Shown piece by piece: positions 52,269-61,923 of a stretch of 64,000 nucleotides of DNA. Below the pieces are notes generated by a model that saw nothing but the letters and a program-made list of their open reading frames with translations, was not told where the DNA came from and did no database searches. This stretch comes from Mesorhizobium sp. J428. GTDB lineage: Bacteria; Pseudomonadota; Alphaproteobacteria; Rhizobiales; Rhizobiaceae. The stretch is taken from NCBI RefSeq assembly GCF_024699925.1, contig NZ_JAJOMX010000001.1, forward strand, positions 4,564,001 to 4,628,000, in the 5' to 3' direction. Numbering within the stretch: position 1 is the stretch's first letter; each line of letters opens with the position of its first letter. The position numbers and the translations under genes were made by a program.

Positions 52269-52294
52269 GGAACGCCGGCGACGCCGGCGTTCCT
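52268..52294. terminator. Hairpin between convergent kup and oxidoreductase genes
   Basis: A perfect 12-bp stem AGGAACGCCGGC/GCCGGCGTTCCT with a GAC loop at the kup stop codon. There is no T run, so a bidirectional terminator is only probable. Confidence 0.5.
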
Positions 52295-52310
52295 GCGCTG
52301 TCCGATAGTG

Positions 52311-53198
52311 TCAGCCGGCGAACGCTGCCTTATTGGCGGTGAGGAACTCGCGCAGCGTCTGCAGCTTGCGGCCGGAGAGCTTCGCGGTATCGCCGGTGAC
52401 GGTGCCGAGGCCGCCGGTGCGGGTCGCCGTGTCGAAGGAGACCAGGGTCGGGATGATCGCCTCCGGGACGCCCGCCGCCTTCATGCCGCCTGCAAGCTGT
52501 TCGTCGGTTAGGTGCACGACCTGGAGCGGCTTGCCCGTGATCTCCGAGGCGAGCGCCGCAATCTGGTCGTTGGTGAAGGCCTCATCGCCGGTGAGCGTGT
52601 AGGTGGCGCTGCCGGCCGGCGGGTTGGCGAGTGCGCCGGCGATCGCGGCTGCGATGTCGTCACGCGCGACGTAGGAGGTCTTGCCGTCGGCGGCGGAGGT
52701 GTACCACTGACCGGACTTGAGCGCGTTGGGCAGGCTCATGAACAGGTTTTCGAGATACCAGCTGTCGCGGAAGAGTAGATAGGGGATGCCGGTGGCCTTG
52801 ATCGCCTCCTCGGTTCCGAGATGGTCGGGCGCGAAGCTGACCCTCGAGGTCTCGGGCACGGGAAGCGAGGTGTACGCAAGACGCGCAACGCCGGCCTTCT
52901 TCGCGGCGGCGACGGCGGCCTTGTGCTGGCGCAGGCGTGTGCCGGCACCGTCGAGCGCGTCGGTCGAAACGATCAGCACCGTGCCGACGCCGGCGAAGGC
53001 CTTTTCGAGGCCGGCTGCATCGTCGAAATCGACTTTGCGCAACGCGACGCCCTTGGCGGCGAGGGCGGACAGCTTGTCGGTATTGCGCGTGCCGGCGATG
53101 ATGCGCGACGGCGCGACGCCCTGGCTGTCGAGAAGATGAGTGATGACGGCCTGGCCGAGATGGCCGGAAGCGCCGGTGACGAGGATCGTGTCAGACAT
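52311..53198 (-). CDS. NmrA/QorB-like NAD(P)-dependent oxidoreductase
   Basis: A 295-aa atypical short-chain dehydrogenase: Rossmann motif TILVTGASGHLGQAVITHLL, GTRNTDKLSALAAKGVALRK, YTSLPVPETSRVSFAPDHLG and YTLTGDEAFTNDQIAALASE. This matches the QorB (YtfG) NADPH:quinone oxidoreductase group within NmrA-like proteins. Quinone reduction is inferred. A divergent HxlR regulator with a Cys starts 114 bp away, the arrangement of redox-responsive qor genes. Confidence 0.87.
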   Translation of the reverse strand: MSDTILVTGASGHLGQAVITHLLDSQGVAPSRIIAGTRNTDKLSALAAKGVALRKVDFDDAAGLEKAFAGVGTVLIVSTDALDGAGTRLRQHKAAVAAAKKAGVARLAYTSLPVPETSRVSFAPDHLGTEEAIKATGIPYLLFRDSWYLENLFMSLPNALKSGQWYTSAADGKTSYVARDDIAAAIAGALANPPAGSATYTLTGDEAFTNDQIAALASEITGKPLQVVHLTDEQLAGGMKAAGVPEAIIPTLVSFDTATRTGGLGTVTGDTAKLSGRKLQTLREFLTANKAAFAG

Positions 53199-53311
53199 TG
53201 ATTGCTCCTGTGAAACATGCTCTCTTTTCGAGACCAGCTCTAAATTGTATATTATGGATGCTGCGTAAAGAAGGCAGTTTGAACTACCCTGGTTACCTGG
53301 AAGGAACCGCC

Positions 53312-53722
53312 ATGGATGCCCGCATCGCCTCCGCCCGCCAAAGGATCGAGATCTATCGCGCCGGTGTCGCCACGGGCGGGCTCGCTAACTGTCCGATCCG
53401 CAACGTTGTGCAGAACATCTTCGGCAAGTGGAGTTCGCTGCTGCTGATGGCGCTGGCCGAGAAGCCGTATCGCTTCGGCGAGCTGCGCCGGCTGGTGCCG
53501 GACATCTCGCAGCGGATGCTGACCGAGACACTGCGCGACCTGCAGCGCGACGGCTATGTGCATCGCGAGGTGTTTCCCACCAAGCCGCCCAGCGTCGAAT
53601 ACAGCCTGACCGACCTCGGCCGGTCGATGTACGACTCGCTTCACCATCTGCTGATGTGGGCGGAGAACAACTTCGAACACGTGCGCGACGCGCGCCAGAA
53701 ATTCGACGCCGAAGATGCGTGA
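53312..53722 (+). CDS. HxlR-family regulator, QorR/YodB-like
   Basis: A 136-aa winged-helix protein: CPIRNVVQNIFGKWSSLLLM, YRFGELRRLVPDISQRMLTE, TLRDLQRDGYVHREVFPTKP and VEYSLTDLGRSMYDSLHHLL. Cys27, in LANCPIR before the HTH, is at the place where HxlR sensors such as QorR and YodB carry their redox-active cysteine. It probably represses the divergent oxidoreductase gene and is followed after six bases by a reductase, probably part of the same response. GGAAGGAACC precedes the ATG. Confidence 0.9.
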   Translation: MDARIASARQRIEIYRAGVATGGLANCPIRNVVQNIFGKWSSLLLMALAEKPYRFGELRRLVPDISQRMLTETLRDLQRDGYVHREVFPTKPPSVEYSLTDLGRSMYDSLHHLLMWAENNFEHVRDARQKFDAEDA

Positions 53723-53728
53723 GGCACG

Positions 53729-54760
53729 ATGAGCGGGCTTGTCCTCGTTACCGGCGGCTCCGGCTTCATCGGCGCGCATTGCATCGTCAGGCTGATCGCG
53801 GCGGGATACCGCGTGCGCACCACGGTGCGCTCGCTGGCGCGCGAGGCGGACGTCCGGGAGATGCTGAAGGAGGGCGGCTGCGAGGCGGGCGACCGCCTGA
53901 GCTTTGCCGAGGCTGATCTTATGCGCGATGCGGGATGGCTCGAGGCGGCGGCAGGCTGCGACTACGTGTTGCATGTTGCCTCGCCTCTGCCCGTCGCCCA
54001 GCCCAACGACGCGGACGAGCTGGTGCGGCCCGCGCGCGACGGAGCGCTCCGGGTGCTGCGGGCAGCGCGCGACGCCGGCGTGAAGCGCGTGGTGATGACC
54101 TCGTCTTTCGCGGCGATCGGTTACGGCAACACGCCATCGGGCGGCGTCTACACGGAGAAGGACTGGACCGACACCGACAAGCCGATTGGCGCCTATGTGA
54201 AGTCTAAGGCGCTGGCCGAACGCGCCGCCTGGGATTTCCTTGCGCGGGAAGGCAACGGGCTGGAACTGGCGACGGTCAATCCGGTGGTCGTCTTGGGGCC
54301 GGTGCTGGGAAGGGACTATTCCGCCTCGGTCGTCCTCATCGAGACGCTGCTCAAGGGCGGTGCGCCGGCGGTACCGAAGCTGATGTTCGGCGTCGTGGAC
54401 GTGCGGGACGTGGCCGACCTCCACCTCCTGGCGATGACGCGGCCGGAGGCGAAGGGCGAGCGCTTCCTCGCGGTGGCGGGCGATTTCCTCAGCGTCCGGG
54501 AGATCGCGCTGGCGCTGAAGGCCGGCATGGGCCCCGCGGCGGCGAAAGTGCCGACGTGGGTGGCCCCCAACTGGGTCATCCGGCTTGGCGCGCTGTTCAG
54601 CCCGACATTGAGGACGGTCGCGGGTCCCGAACTCGGCAGGGAGAAGAACGCGTCGGCCGCCAAGGCCCGGCAGATGCTGGGCTGGTCGCCGCGTTCGCCG
54701 CAGGAGGCGATCGTCGCCACGGGCGAGAGCCTGGTGCGGCTGGGGCTGGTCAAGGCGTGA
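53729..54760 (+). CDS. NAD(P)-dependent aldehyde/flavonol-type reductase
   Basis: A 343-aa extended short-chain dehydrogenase of the dihydroflavonol-4-reductase-like group. Rossmann motif LVLVTGGSGFIGAHCIVRLI, VRTTVRSLAREADVREMLKE, the active-site YVKSKALAERAAWDFL (YxxxK), and PVVVLGPVLGRDYSASVVLI are present. These enzymes reduce aldehydes or ketones with NADPH. It begins six bases after the HxlR regulator, suggesting joint expression in response to electrophiles or quinones, which is inference. Confidence 0.9.
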   Translation: MSGLVLVTGGSGFIGAHCIVRLIAAGYRVRTTVRSLAREADVREMLKEGGCEAGDRLSFAEADLMRDAGWLEAAAGCDYVLHVASPLPVAQPNDADELVRPARDGALRVLRAARDAGVKRVVMTSSFAAIGYGNTPSGGVYTEKDWTDTDKPIGAYVKSKALAERAAWDFLAREGNGLELATVNPVVVLGPVLGRDYSASVVLIETLLKGGAPAVPKLMFGVVDVRDVADLHLLAMTRPEAKGERFLAVAGDFLSVREIALALKAGMGPAAAKVPTWVAPNWVIRLGALFSPTLRTVAGPELGREKNASAAKARQMLGWSPRSPQEAIVATGESLVRLGLVKA

Positions 54761-54783
54761 GATTCGGGCCGTTCTTCCCTCAT

Positions 54784-54911
54784 GAAGCCCCTTCATCCAG
54801 CCGCTTCGCGGCCACCTTCTCCCCGAGGGGAGAAGGGGAGCGCCGCCGATGACCTCCTCTCCCCTTGGGGAGAGGGTGGCGAGGCGAAGCCGCGCCGGGT
54901 GAGGGGCTTCC
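54784..54911. repeat. RIME-like two-palindrome element
   Basis: Two palindromes, CCTTCTCCCCGAGGGGAGAAGG and CCTCTCCCCTTGGGGAGAGG (each about 20-22 bp), lie in the middle, flanked by mirror-image arms (GAAGCCCCTTCATCC left, GGGTGAGGGGCTTCC right). These are the same modules as in the uvrD insertion but in the opposite order. It fills the gap between the reductase and the monooxygenase. Confidence 0.85.
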
Positions 54912-54990
54912 AGAATCAGTGTGCTGCGCGCCGATGTCCGGTTGATTTGGCGGCCGGCAGCGCCGATGGTCGCCGCCGAAAGGGCAGGGC

Positions 54991-56253
54991 ATGGCACACA
55001 TTCATCGGATCGCGATCGTGGGCGCAGGGCCGGCGGGGCTCGCCGCGGCACTTCTGCTTGCGCGTGACGGGCACCAGGTCGAGATTCTGGAACGCTACGA
55101 GGCGCCGAAGCCGCTGGGGTCGGGCCTGATCCTGCAGCCGACGGGCTTGTGCGTGCTGTCCTCGCTCGGCCTGATGCCCGCGATGCTGGCGCAGGGCGCG
55201 CGGATCGAGCGGCTTTACGGGGCCGACGCCAGCACCGGCCGCATGCCCGTTCTGGACGTGCGCTACGACGCACTGCCGGGCGGCCGCTTCGGCCTCGCCG
55301 TCCATCGCGCGGCGCTCTTCAACGTGTTGCACGACGCCGTCGTCGCGGCAGGTATTCCGATCCGCACCTCGACCGAGGCGACGACGATCGAGGTCTCGTC
55401 GCTGGGCGCGACGCTGTTCGGCGACAAGGGCGGGTCGCTCGGCACCTGGGATCTGGTGGTCGATGCGAGTGGATCGAAATCGCGGCTCAAGGCCTCGTCC
55501 TACAGGCCGGCCGAGCCGAAACCGCTCGCCTATGGCGCGTTCTGGGCCTCGCTCGGCTGGCATGGCGACGGCTTCGACCGCAATGCGCTGCAGCAGCGCT
55601 ACGACCGGGCGCGGGTGATGATCGGCGTGCTGCCGATCGGCCGCATCGCGCCGGCCGGCGACGAGATGGCCGCCTTCTTCTGGAGCCTGAAGCCGGCGCA
55701 GGCGGACGAGGTAAAGGCGCGCGGAATCAACGCCTGGAAGGACGAGGTGGCCCGGCACTGGCCGCAGTGCGCGCCCTATCTCGGGCAGATCGCCTCCTTC
55801 GACGAGCTGACGCTCGCGCGCTACGGCCACCACACGCTGAAGACGCCGGCCGGGCGGAACCTTGCCGTCATCGGCGACGCGGCGCATTCGACCAGCCCGC
55901 AGCTGGGGCAGGGCGCCAACATGGCGCTGCTGGATGCGGCCGCGCTCGCGCATGCGCTGCGCGCCTATTCCGACATTCCAAACGCGCTGTCCGCCTATGC
56001 GGCGACGCGGCGCTTCCATGTCAGGCTGTTCCAGGCGCTGTCGTATTTCCTGACGCCATTCTACCAGTCGGACTCCGTCCTTGTGCCCTATCTCCGCGAC
56101 ACGCTGGTCTCGACCGTGGCCAAGGTGCCGCCGGCGCCGCGCATCCTGGCGCTGATGGTGTCCGGCATGCTGGCGCGTCCGCTCGCCTCGACGGGCCTGA
56201 TCGAGGCCGACTGGGCCAAGTTTTCGGCGGCCGGCGAGCCGCGGCTGGGCTGA
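54991..56253 (+). CDS. FAD-dependent monooxygenase (PHBH type)
   Basis: A 420-aa flavoprotein of the aromatic hydroxylase group. The N-terminal motif is RIAIVGAGPAGLAAALLLAR with ILERYEAPKPLGSGL, then VVDASGSKSRLK (GD-like motif position) and the second FAD motif LAVIGDAAHSTSPQLGQGAN. C-terminal helices with LFQALSYFLTPFYQSDSVLV complete the fold. It would hydroxylate an aromatic substrate using NAD(P)H and O2; the substrate is unknown. It follows a repeat element and precedes a TetR-type regulator gene on the same strand. Confidence 0.9.
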   Translation: MAHIHRIAIVGAGPAGLAAALLLARDGHQVEILERYEAPKPLGSGLILQPTGLCVLSSLGLMPAMLAQGARIERLYGADASTGRMPVLDVRYDALPGGRFGLAVHRAALFNVLHDAVVAAGIPIRTSTEATTIEVSSLGATLFGDKGGSLGTWDLVVDASGSKSRLKASSYRPAEPKPLAYGAFWASLGWHGDGFDRNALQQRYDRARVMIGVLPIGRIAPAGDEMAAFFWSLKPAQADEVKARGINAWKDEVARHWPQCAPYLGQIASFDELTLARYGHHTLKTPAGRNLAVIGDAAHSTSPQLGQGANMALLDAAALAHALRAYSDIPNALSAYAATRRFHVRLFQALSYFLTPFYQSDSVLVPYLRDTLVSTVAKVPPAPRILALMVSGMLARPLASTGLIEADWAKFSAAGEPRLG

Positions 56254-56350
56254 CGCGCGGGGAGTGCCCATTCCGGCGATTTGCCGCTTGCTTCGGCTGC
56301 GCCGATGGATTATCGGGTCCGAACCGTAACGTTCGTTACGCCTTCGGAGC

Positions 56351-58062
<1,712 letters not shown>

Positions 58063-58105
58063 GACCTGCACGCCTGCCCGGATCGTCTCTCGGGCTATGA
58101 ATCGG

Positions 58106-58130
58106 AAAGGGCGCCAATCGGCGCCCTTTT
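58106..58130 (+). terminator. Rho-independent terminator after ilvC
   Basis: A 10-bp stem AAAGGGCGCC/GGCGCCCTTT with an AATC loop, ending in four T, 44 bp after the ilvC stop. Confidence 0.85.
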
Positions 58131-58158
58131 CACGTCTGGCTGCCGGCTGTGGGCAGCG

Positions 58159-58644
58159 CTACTGGTAGCTGTCCTTGACGTAGACCCCGATGAATGTCGC
58201 GATGCAGGCGAGGCCGCCGGGATCGTCGAAGGGGCGCCTGATCTGGCCGCGGATCGTCACGATTTCCGTGGCTGCCGTTATCGCGGTGATTGCCGGAGCG
58301 TAGCTGACGATGCGGATTTGCGATTCGGCCGTCGTCGGCCGCAAATAGGGATCGCCCCAGCCGACACCGCCCGTTTTGACGGTGCGGAACGTCGCGTCGA
58401 AGTTTGCGCCGTACAGGCCATGTCCCCGCGAATTGCCCGGCCACACCCAGGACAGGCCGGCGACGGGAGAGTTCGATCCGACGATCGGATGGAACGACGA
58501 GTCGGCGAAATCCTTCACACGGACGTTGCGACACTGCGACGTGACCGCCGTGAACTTGATCTTGCCCGAAAAGACAATCTCCGCGCTGGCGCTGTTCGCC
58601 CCGGCGGCGAGCAGCATTGCCGAAAATATCGTTCGCCGCAGCAT
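58159..58644 (-). CDS. Secreted protein of unknown function
   Basis: A 161-aa protein with a signal peptide (MLRRTIFSAMLLAAGANSAS, cut near SA-EIV). The mature part is beta-rich: FSGKIKFTAVTSQCRNVRVK, then PVAGLSWVWPGNSRGHGLYG and EIVTIRGQIRRPFDDPGGLA. The two cysteines (SQCRN and LACIA) may pair. I recognise no family. The start at 58644 follows GTGGAGGTCGAG; the longer upstream frame is not plausible. Convergent with ilvC. Confidence 0.7.
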   Translation of the reverse strand: MLRRTIFSAMLLAAGANSASAEIVFSGKIKFTAVTSQCRNVRVKDFADSSFHPIVGSNSPVAGLSWVWPGNSRGHGLYGANFDATFRTVKTGGVGWGDPYLRPTTAESQIRIVSYAPAITAITAATEIVTIRGQIRRPFDDPGGLACIATFIGVYVKDSYQ

Positions 58645-58797
58645 CTCGACCTCCACAAAACACGCCCGCCCGCGGGCATTTGACCTTTGCATGCAAGGGT
58701 TATCGATCGGCAAACCGCCATGGAGGCGGCTGTGCCATGACGACACATCTTCGCTGGTCCGGCACTTGCTACTCGTCCTCCGGAAGGAGGACCGGCC

Positions 58798-59082
58798 ATG
58801 ACCCATGCACTCTCTTACGTTTCAGACGACACCGAGGAAAGACGCCTTGTCCAGCGCCGTCGCGCCTACAAGGGCATTGTCATCAGCTTCAACGGCGGCA
58901 CCAGCACCTTCGAGGGCGTGGCGCGCAACCTTTCGGAGACGGGCGCACGGCTCTCGTTCTGTGAAACCTTTGCGATCCCGCCTGAGTTCCTCGTCAGATT
59001 AGGCGGCGACATGGCGTGGCGGCCGGCGGTCGTGCGGTGGCGGTCGATGACCGACATGGGTGTGGCGTTCCACAGGCCCTGA
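58798..59082 (+). CDS. PilZ domain protein
   Basis: A 94-aa single PilZ domain. The c-di-GMP binding signature is present: an Arg cluster at the start (EERRLVQRRRAYKG) and NLSETGARLSF, the (D/N)xSxxG motif. It continues with a small barrel (VRLGGDMAWRPAVVRWRSMT) and DMGVAFHRP. GGAAGGAGGACC precedes the ATG. Such one-domain proteins signal c-di-GMP levels to motility or polysaccharide machinery. It is convergent with a second PilZ gene. Confidence 0.88.
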   Translation: MTHALSYVSDDTEERRLVQRRRAYKGIVISFNGGTSTFEGVARNLSETGARLSFCETFAIPPEFLVRLGGDMAWRPAVVRWRSMTDMGVAFHRP

Positions 59083-59127
59083 GCCGCATTCGACTGCAGA
59101 TGAAGCAGGCGGCTTTTGCCGGCCGGC

Positions 59128-59421
59128 TCAGCCGTAATGCCAGTGCGGCTTCGGCTCGGTGCCGCCGAAGCGCACGCCGACTCGCTCGCCCGCGCGCCAG
59201 ACGAGCGTCGCCCTGTAGGCGACGCCGTCGACCGGGACGTAAAGCAGGAATTCCTCCGGCACGCGCGAGTCCATCGCGACGCGTAGCTCCGCGCCGGCCT
59301 TGTTCATGTTGCGCACCATGCAGGCGACTTCGGAATTGTTGATGCCGGTAAGGATCGACGCGCCCTTGAGCACGCGCTGGCGGTGCTCCCTGCGGCTCTC
59401 GGCTTCTGCCGGAATGGCCAT
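59128..59421 (-). CDS. PilZ domain protein, degenerate motif
   Basis: A 97-aa PilZ-like domain: RREHRQRVLKGASILTGINN, MVRNMNKAGAELRV and VPVDGVAYRATLVWRAGERV with GVRFGG at the end. The second motif reads NMNKAG instead of NxSxxG, so the Ser that normally helps bind c-di-GMP is a Asn/Lys pair; binding may be weak or lost. It is similar in layout to the PilZ protein 45 bp away on the other strand. The two may be a diverged duplicate pair. Confidence 0.85.
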   Translation of the reverse strand: MAIPAEAESRREHRQRVLKGASILTGINNSEVACMVRNMNKAGAELRVAMDSRVPEEFLLYVPVDGVAYRATLVWRAGERVGVRFGGTEPKPHWHYG

Positions 59422-59520
59422 CCTCGTCTCCCCGGCATGCTCGTCGGCCTGCCAAACAGGTATACGCCGGAGAGTAGACCCGGCAGCTTAACGGCTGCTT
59501 AACTCTTGCGGCAGGCCGGT

Positions 59521-59979
59521 TCAGAACGGCGAGACGCAGGGCCGGCGCGATCCGTCGAAGGGCTGGAAGGTGTTGTCGGACGCACGGTAGGAGCGGTAGC
59601 GCGTCGAGCACCATTCGGCATGGCTGGACGCCTCGCCGAGCCGGCTTGTCCCGCCGATCGCCGGGTTGCCGCCGACGCGGCGCTGGCCGGAATAGCGCGG
59701 GGTTGGGACGTCGAAATAGTTGTCGTAGTAGCGGCGGTGGGCCGGGCGGTTCTGGTAGTTGCCCGGTGCGCAGTTGACGACGGTGCGGCAGCCGTCCTGC
59801 GGGCGGACCACGACGCCGGTGTCGAAGCCCGACCCGTAGGGCGGGGTATTGCCGCTGATGACCGGACTGGGGATCACGACGTAGTTGTCGGCCGCGGCCG
59901 GCGCCCAGCCAGCCAGGATCGCGAACAGCGAAAGTGCCACGACTACGCTGCGGGCTGGGCGGGCGATGCACGGGTCCAT
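59521..59979 (-). CDS. BA14K-like secreted protein
   Basis: A 152-aa exported protein. The signal peptide is [21 protein letters not shown] Pro/Tyr/Gly-rich middle ([18 protein letters not shown] and [12 protein letters not shown]) leads to the C-terminal BA14K motif [20 protein letters not shown] with [10 protein letters not shown]14K proteins were first described as Brucella antigens and occur widely in Rhizobiales; their role is unclear. Start at 59979 (MDPCIARP); divergent from the nuclease/phosphatase gene. Confidence 0.82.
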   Translation of the reverse strand: MDPCIARPARSVVVALSLFAILAGWAPAAADNYVVIPSPVISGNTPPYGSGFDTGVVVRPQDGCRTVVNCAPGNYQNRPAHRRYYDNYFDVPTPRYSGQRRVGGNPAIGGTSRLGEASSHAEWCSTRYRSYRASDNTFQPFDGSRRPCVSPF

Positions 59980-60087
59980 GCCTCGAATATAGTGCAGCGC
60001 AGCCGGGTCGTCATTGGCATCGCGGCGATTTCGAACCAGACCCGGCGGCCTTGTGTTTCGCGCGGCGTGCGGGCAAACGTTCTGCCC

Positions 60088-61205
60088 ATGTCGCTTCGCC
60101 TTGCCACGTTCAATGTCGAGAACCTGATGAGCAGGTTCGATTTCTCCGGCTTCCGGAACGAATTGTGGAAGGACCGCACGCTCGCCCTCTTCGAGATCAA
60201 GACCGAGGCCGAATACCAATCGCTGGAGCGCGCGCGTGCGATCGCGCACACCGACGATACCCGCCAGCTCAGCGCGCTGGCGATCGCGGCGACGCGGGCG
60301 GACATCATCGTCATGCAGGAGGTCGACAACCTCGAGGCGCTGAAGGCGTTCGAATATGGCTATTTGTTCAAGATGATCGGCGAGGGCTATCGCAACAAAT
60401 ATTCGAGCACTGGCAACGATACGCGCGGCATCGACGTCGCGGTGATGATGCGGCCGGAGACGGCCGACGGCGAGCCGATCGAGTTCGTGCGCATGACGAG
60501 CCACGCGCATGTGACCTTCGACGAACTCGGCCTGTGGGATCCGCTGCTGGCGCAGGTCGGCATCGAGCGCCACGAGCGCATTTTCCGGCGCGACTGCCTG
60601 GAGATAGACGTGCGGATCGGCGGCCGGCCGCTGACCATCTATGGTGTCCATTTCAAGTCGATGGGAAGCCCCCGCAACGGCCAGGATGGCCGTACTCGAC
60701 CATGCCGCTGAGGATCGCCGAGGCGCGTGCCGTGCGGGCGATCATCGAGCAGCGGTTCGGCCGCGATCATGTCGGGTCGAAGCGCTGGGCGATCTGCGGT
60801 GACATGAACGACTATGCCGAGCGCGTCGTGATTGGCGGCGACCAGTGGTCCGGCTTCACCTTCCAGCCGGTGAAGGAGGAGCATTCGGCCCTGGACGTGC
60901 TGACGGGGGACGGCTTCGCCTTCAACCCGATGTCGCTGCGGCCCGAGCTCGACCGCTGGACTCTGTTCCATACCCGGGGGCCGCAGGAGCGGCATCTGTG
61001 CCAGCTCGACTACATCCTGCTGTCTCCGGCGCTGCAGCGCGAGAACCCGCGCGCAGTGCCCGACGTGATCAGGAATGGCCAGCCGTGGCGCACGCCGTTC
61101 CCGCCCGGCCTTGAGGTCGAGCGCTTCCCGCGCGCGGGCTGGGACCGGCCGAAGGCGTCCGATCATTGCCCTGTCGTGATCCCGCTGCATATCTCAGCCG
61201 CATGA
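60088..61205 (+). pseudogene. Endonuclease/exonuclease/phosphatase family protein, frameshifted
   Basis: Two frames form one protein of about 372 aa. The first part begins [19 protein letters not shown], with MQEVDN carrying the metal-binding Glu and [20 protein letters not shown], and breaks after SPRNGQDG. The other frame goes on with [30 protein letters not shown] (Asp/Asn pair), LCQLDYILLSP and the final SDHCPVVIPL catalytic His. The break is at about 60692, where one missing G in GGCCG(G)TACTCG would restore GRYSTMPLR. The substrate, DNA or a phosphodiester, is unknown. The stop overlaps the NUDIX gene start (ATGA), so the two are coupled. Confidence 0.92.
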
Positions 61206-61915
61206 GCTTCGATATACCCCGCAACCGCATCCTGCCGATCGCCGAGGCCGACCTTGTGGTCGATCCCGCGCCGCATCCCTACGAGCTTGCCCATCGCGAG
61301 GCGATCGTCGCGAACTGGGACTTGGAAAAGGCCGAGAAGCCGGCGCTTTTCAACGGCAAGGTGATGCTCTTCTCGTCCATCCGCTGGGCGGACGAGCGGC
61401 TGGACGCGCGTTGCCACACGACGAACTATGCCACCTTCATGCACTGGCGCAGGATGCGGCCCGACACAAGCGCCGAGCATCTGTTCGCGCATGCGATGCC
61501 GGTCTCATCCGACGGCGCGCTGATTGCGATCCGCATGGCCGGGCACACGGTCAATGCCGGGCGGGTCTATTTCGCAGCCGGCTCGCTGGAGCCTGAGGAC
61601 ATCAAGGGTGACCGGATCGATCTCGCGGCGAACATGGCCCGCGAGGTCCGCGAGGAGACGGGGCTCGACCTTGGCGCCGCACGCGCCGAGGCGGGCTATC
61701 ACGGCTGGTCGTCGGACAGCGGCACCGTGCTGGTGCGGCGCTATTTTCTCGACCTGCCGGCGGGGGAGATCGTCGCCCGCATCCGCGCCCACATCGCCTC
61801 GGAAGCGGAATCCGAGATCGAGGACGCGGTGATCATCCAGAGGACGGCCGAGCAGCCCTCAGGCCTGATGCCGCACATGCGGCCGCTGGTCGACTGGCAT
61901 TTCCGCATGGCCTGA
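61202..61915 (+). CDS. NUDIX hydrolase
   Basis: A 237-aa protein. The Nudix box is recognisable in IDLAANMAREVREETGLDLG, with the REVxEETG core, preceded by GRVYFAAGSLEPEDIKGDRI. The first Gly of the consensus is replaced, as in some relaxed members. The N-terminal 80 residues (YELAHREAIVANWDLEKAEK, MLFSSIRWADERLDARCHTT) are an added domain. It would hydrolyse a nucleoside diphosphate derivative. The ATG overlaps the stop of the upstream nuclease/phosphatase by three bases, implying joint translation. Confidence 0.9.
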   Translation: MSFDIPRNRILPIAEADLVVDPAPHPYELAHREAIVANWDLEKAEKPALFNGKVMLFSSIRWADERLDARCHTTNYATFMHWRRMRPDTSAEHLFAHAMPVSSDGALIAIRMAGHTVNAGRVYFAAGSLEPEDIKGDRIDLAANMAREVREETGLDLGAARAEAGYHGWSSDSGTVLVRRYFLDLPAGEIVARIRAHIASEAESEIEDAVIIQRTAEQPSGLMPHMRPLVDWHFRMA

Positions 61916-61923
61916 GGCCGCGC

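Noticed and set aside
53252..55273. Minus-strand ORF of about 673 codons
   Set aside because: Runs through a repeat and opposite three recognisable genes; Arg-rich with no motif.
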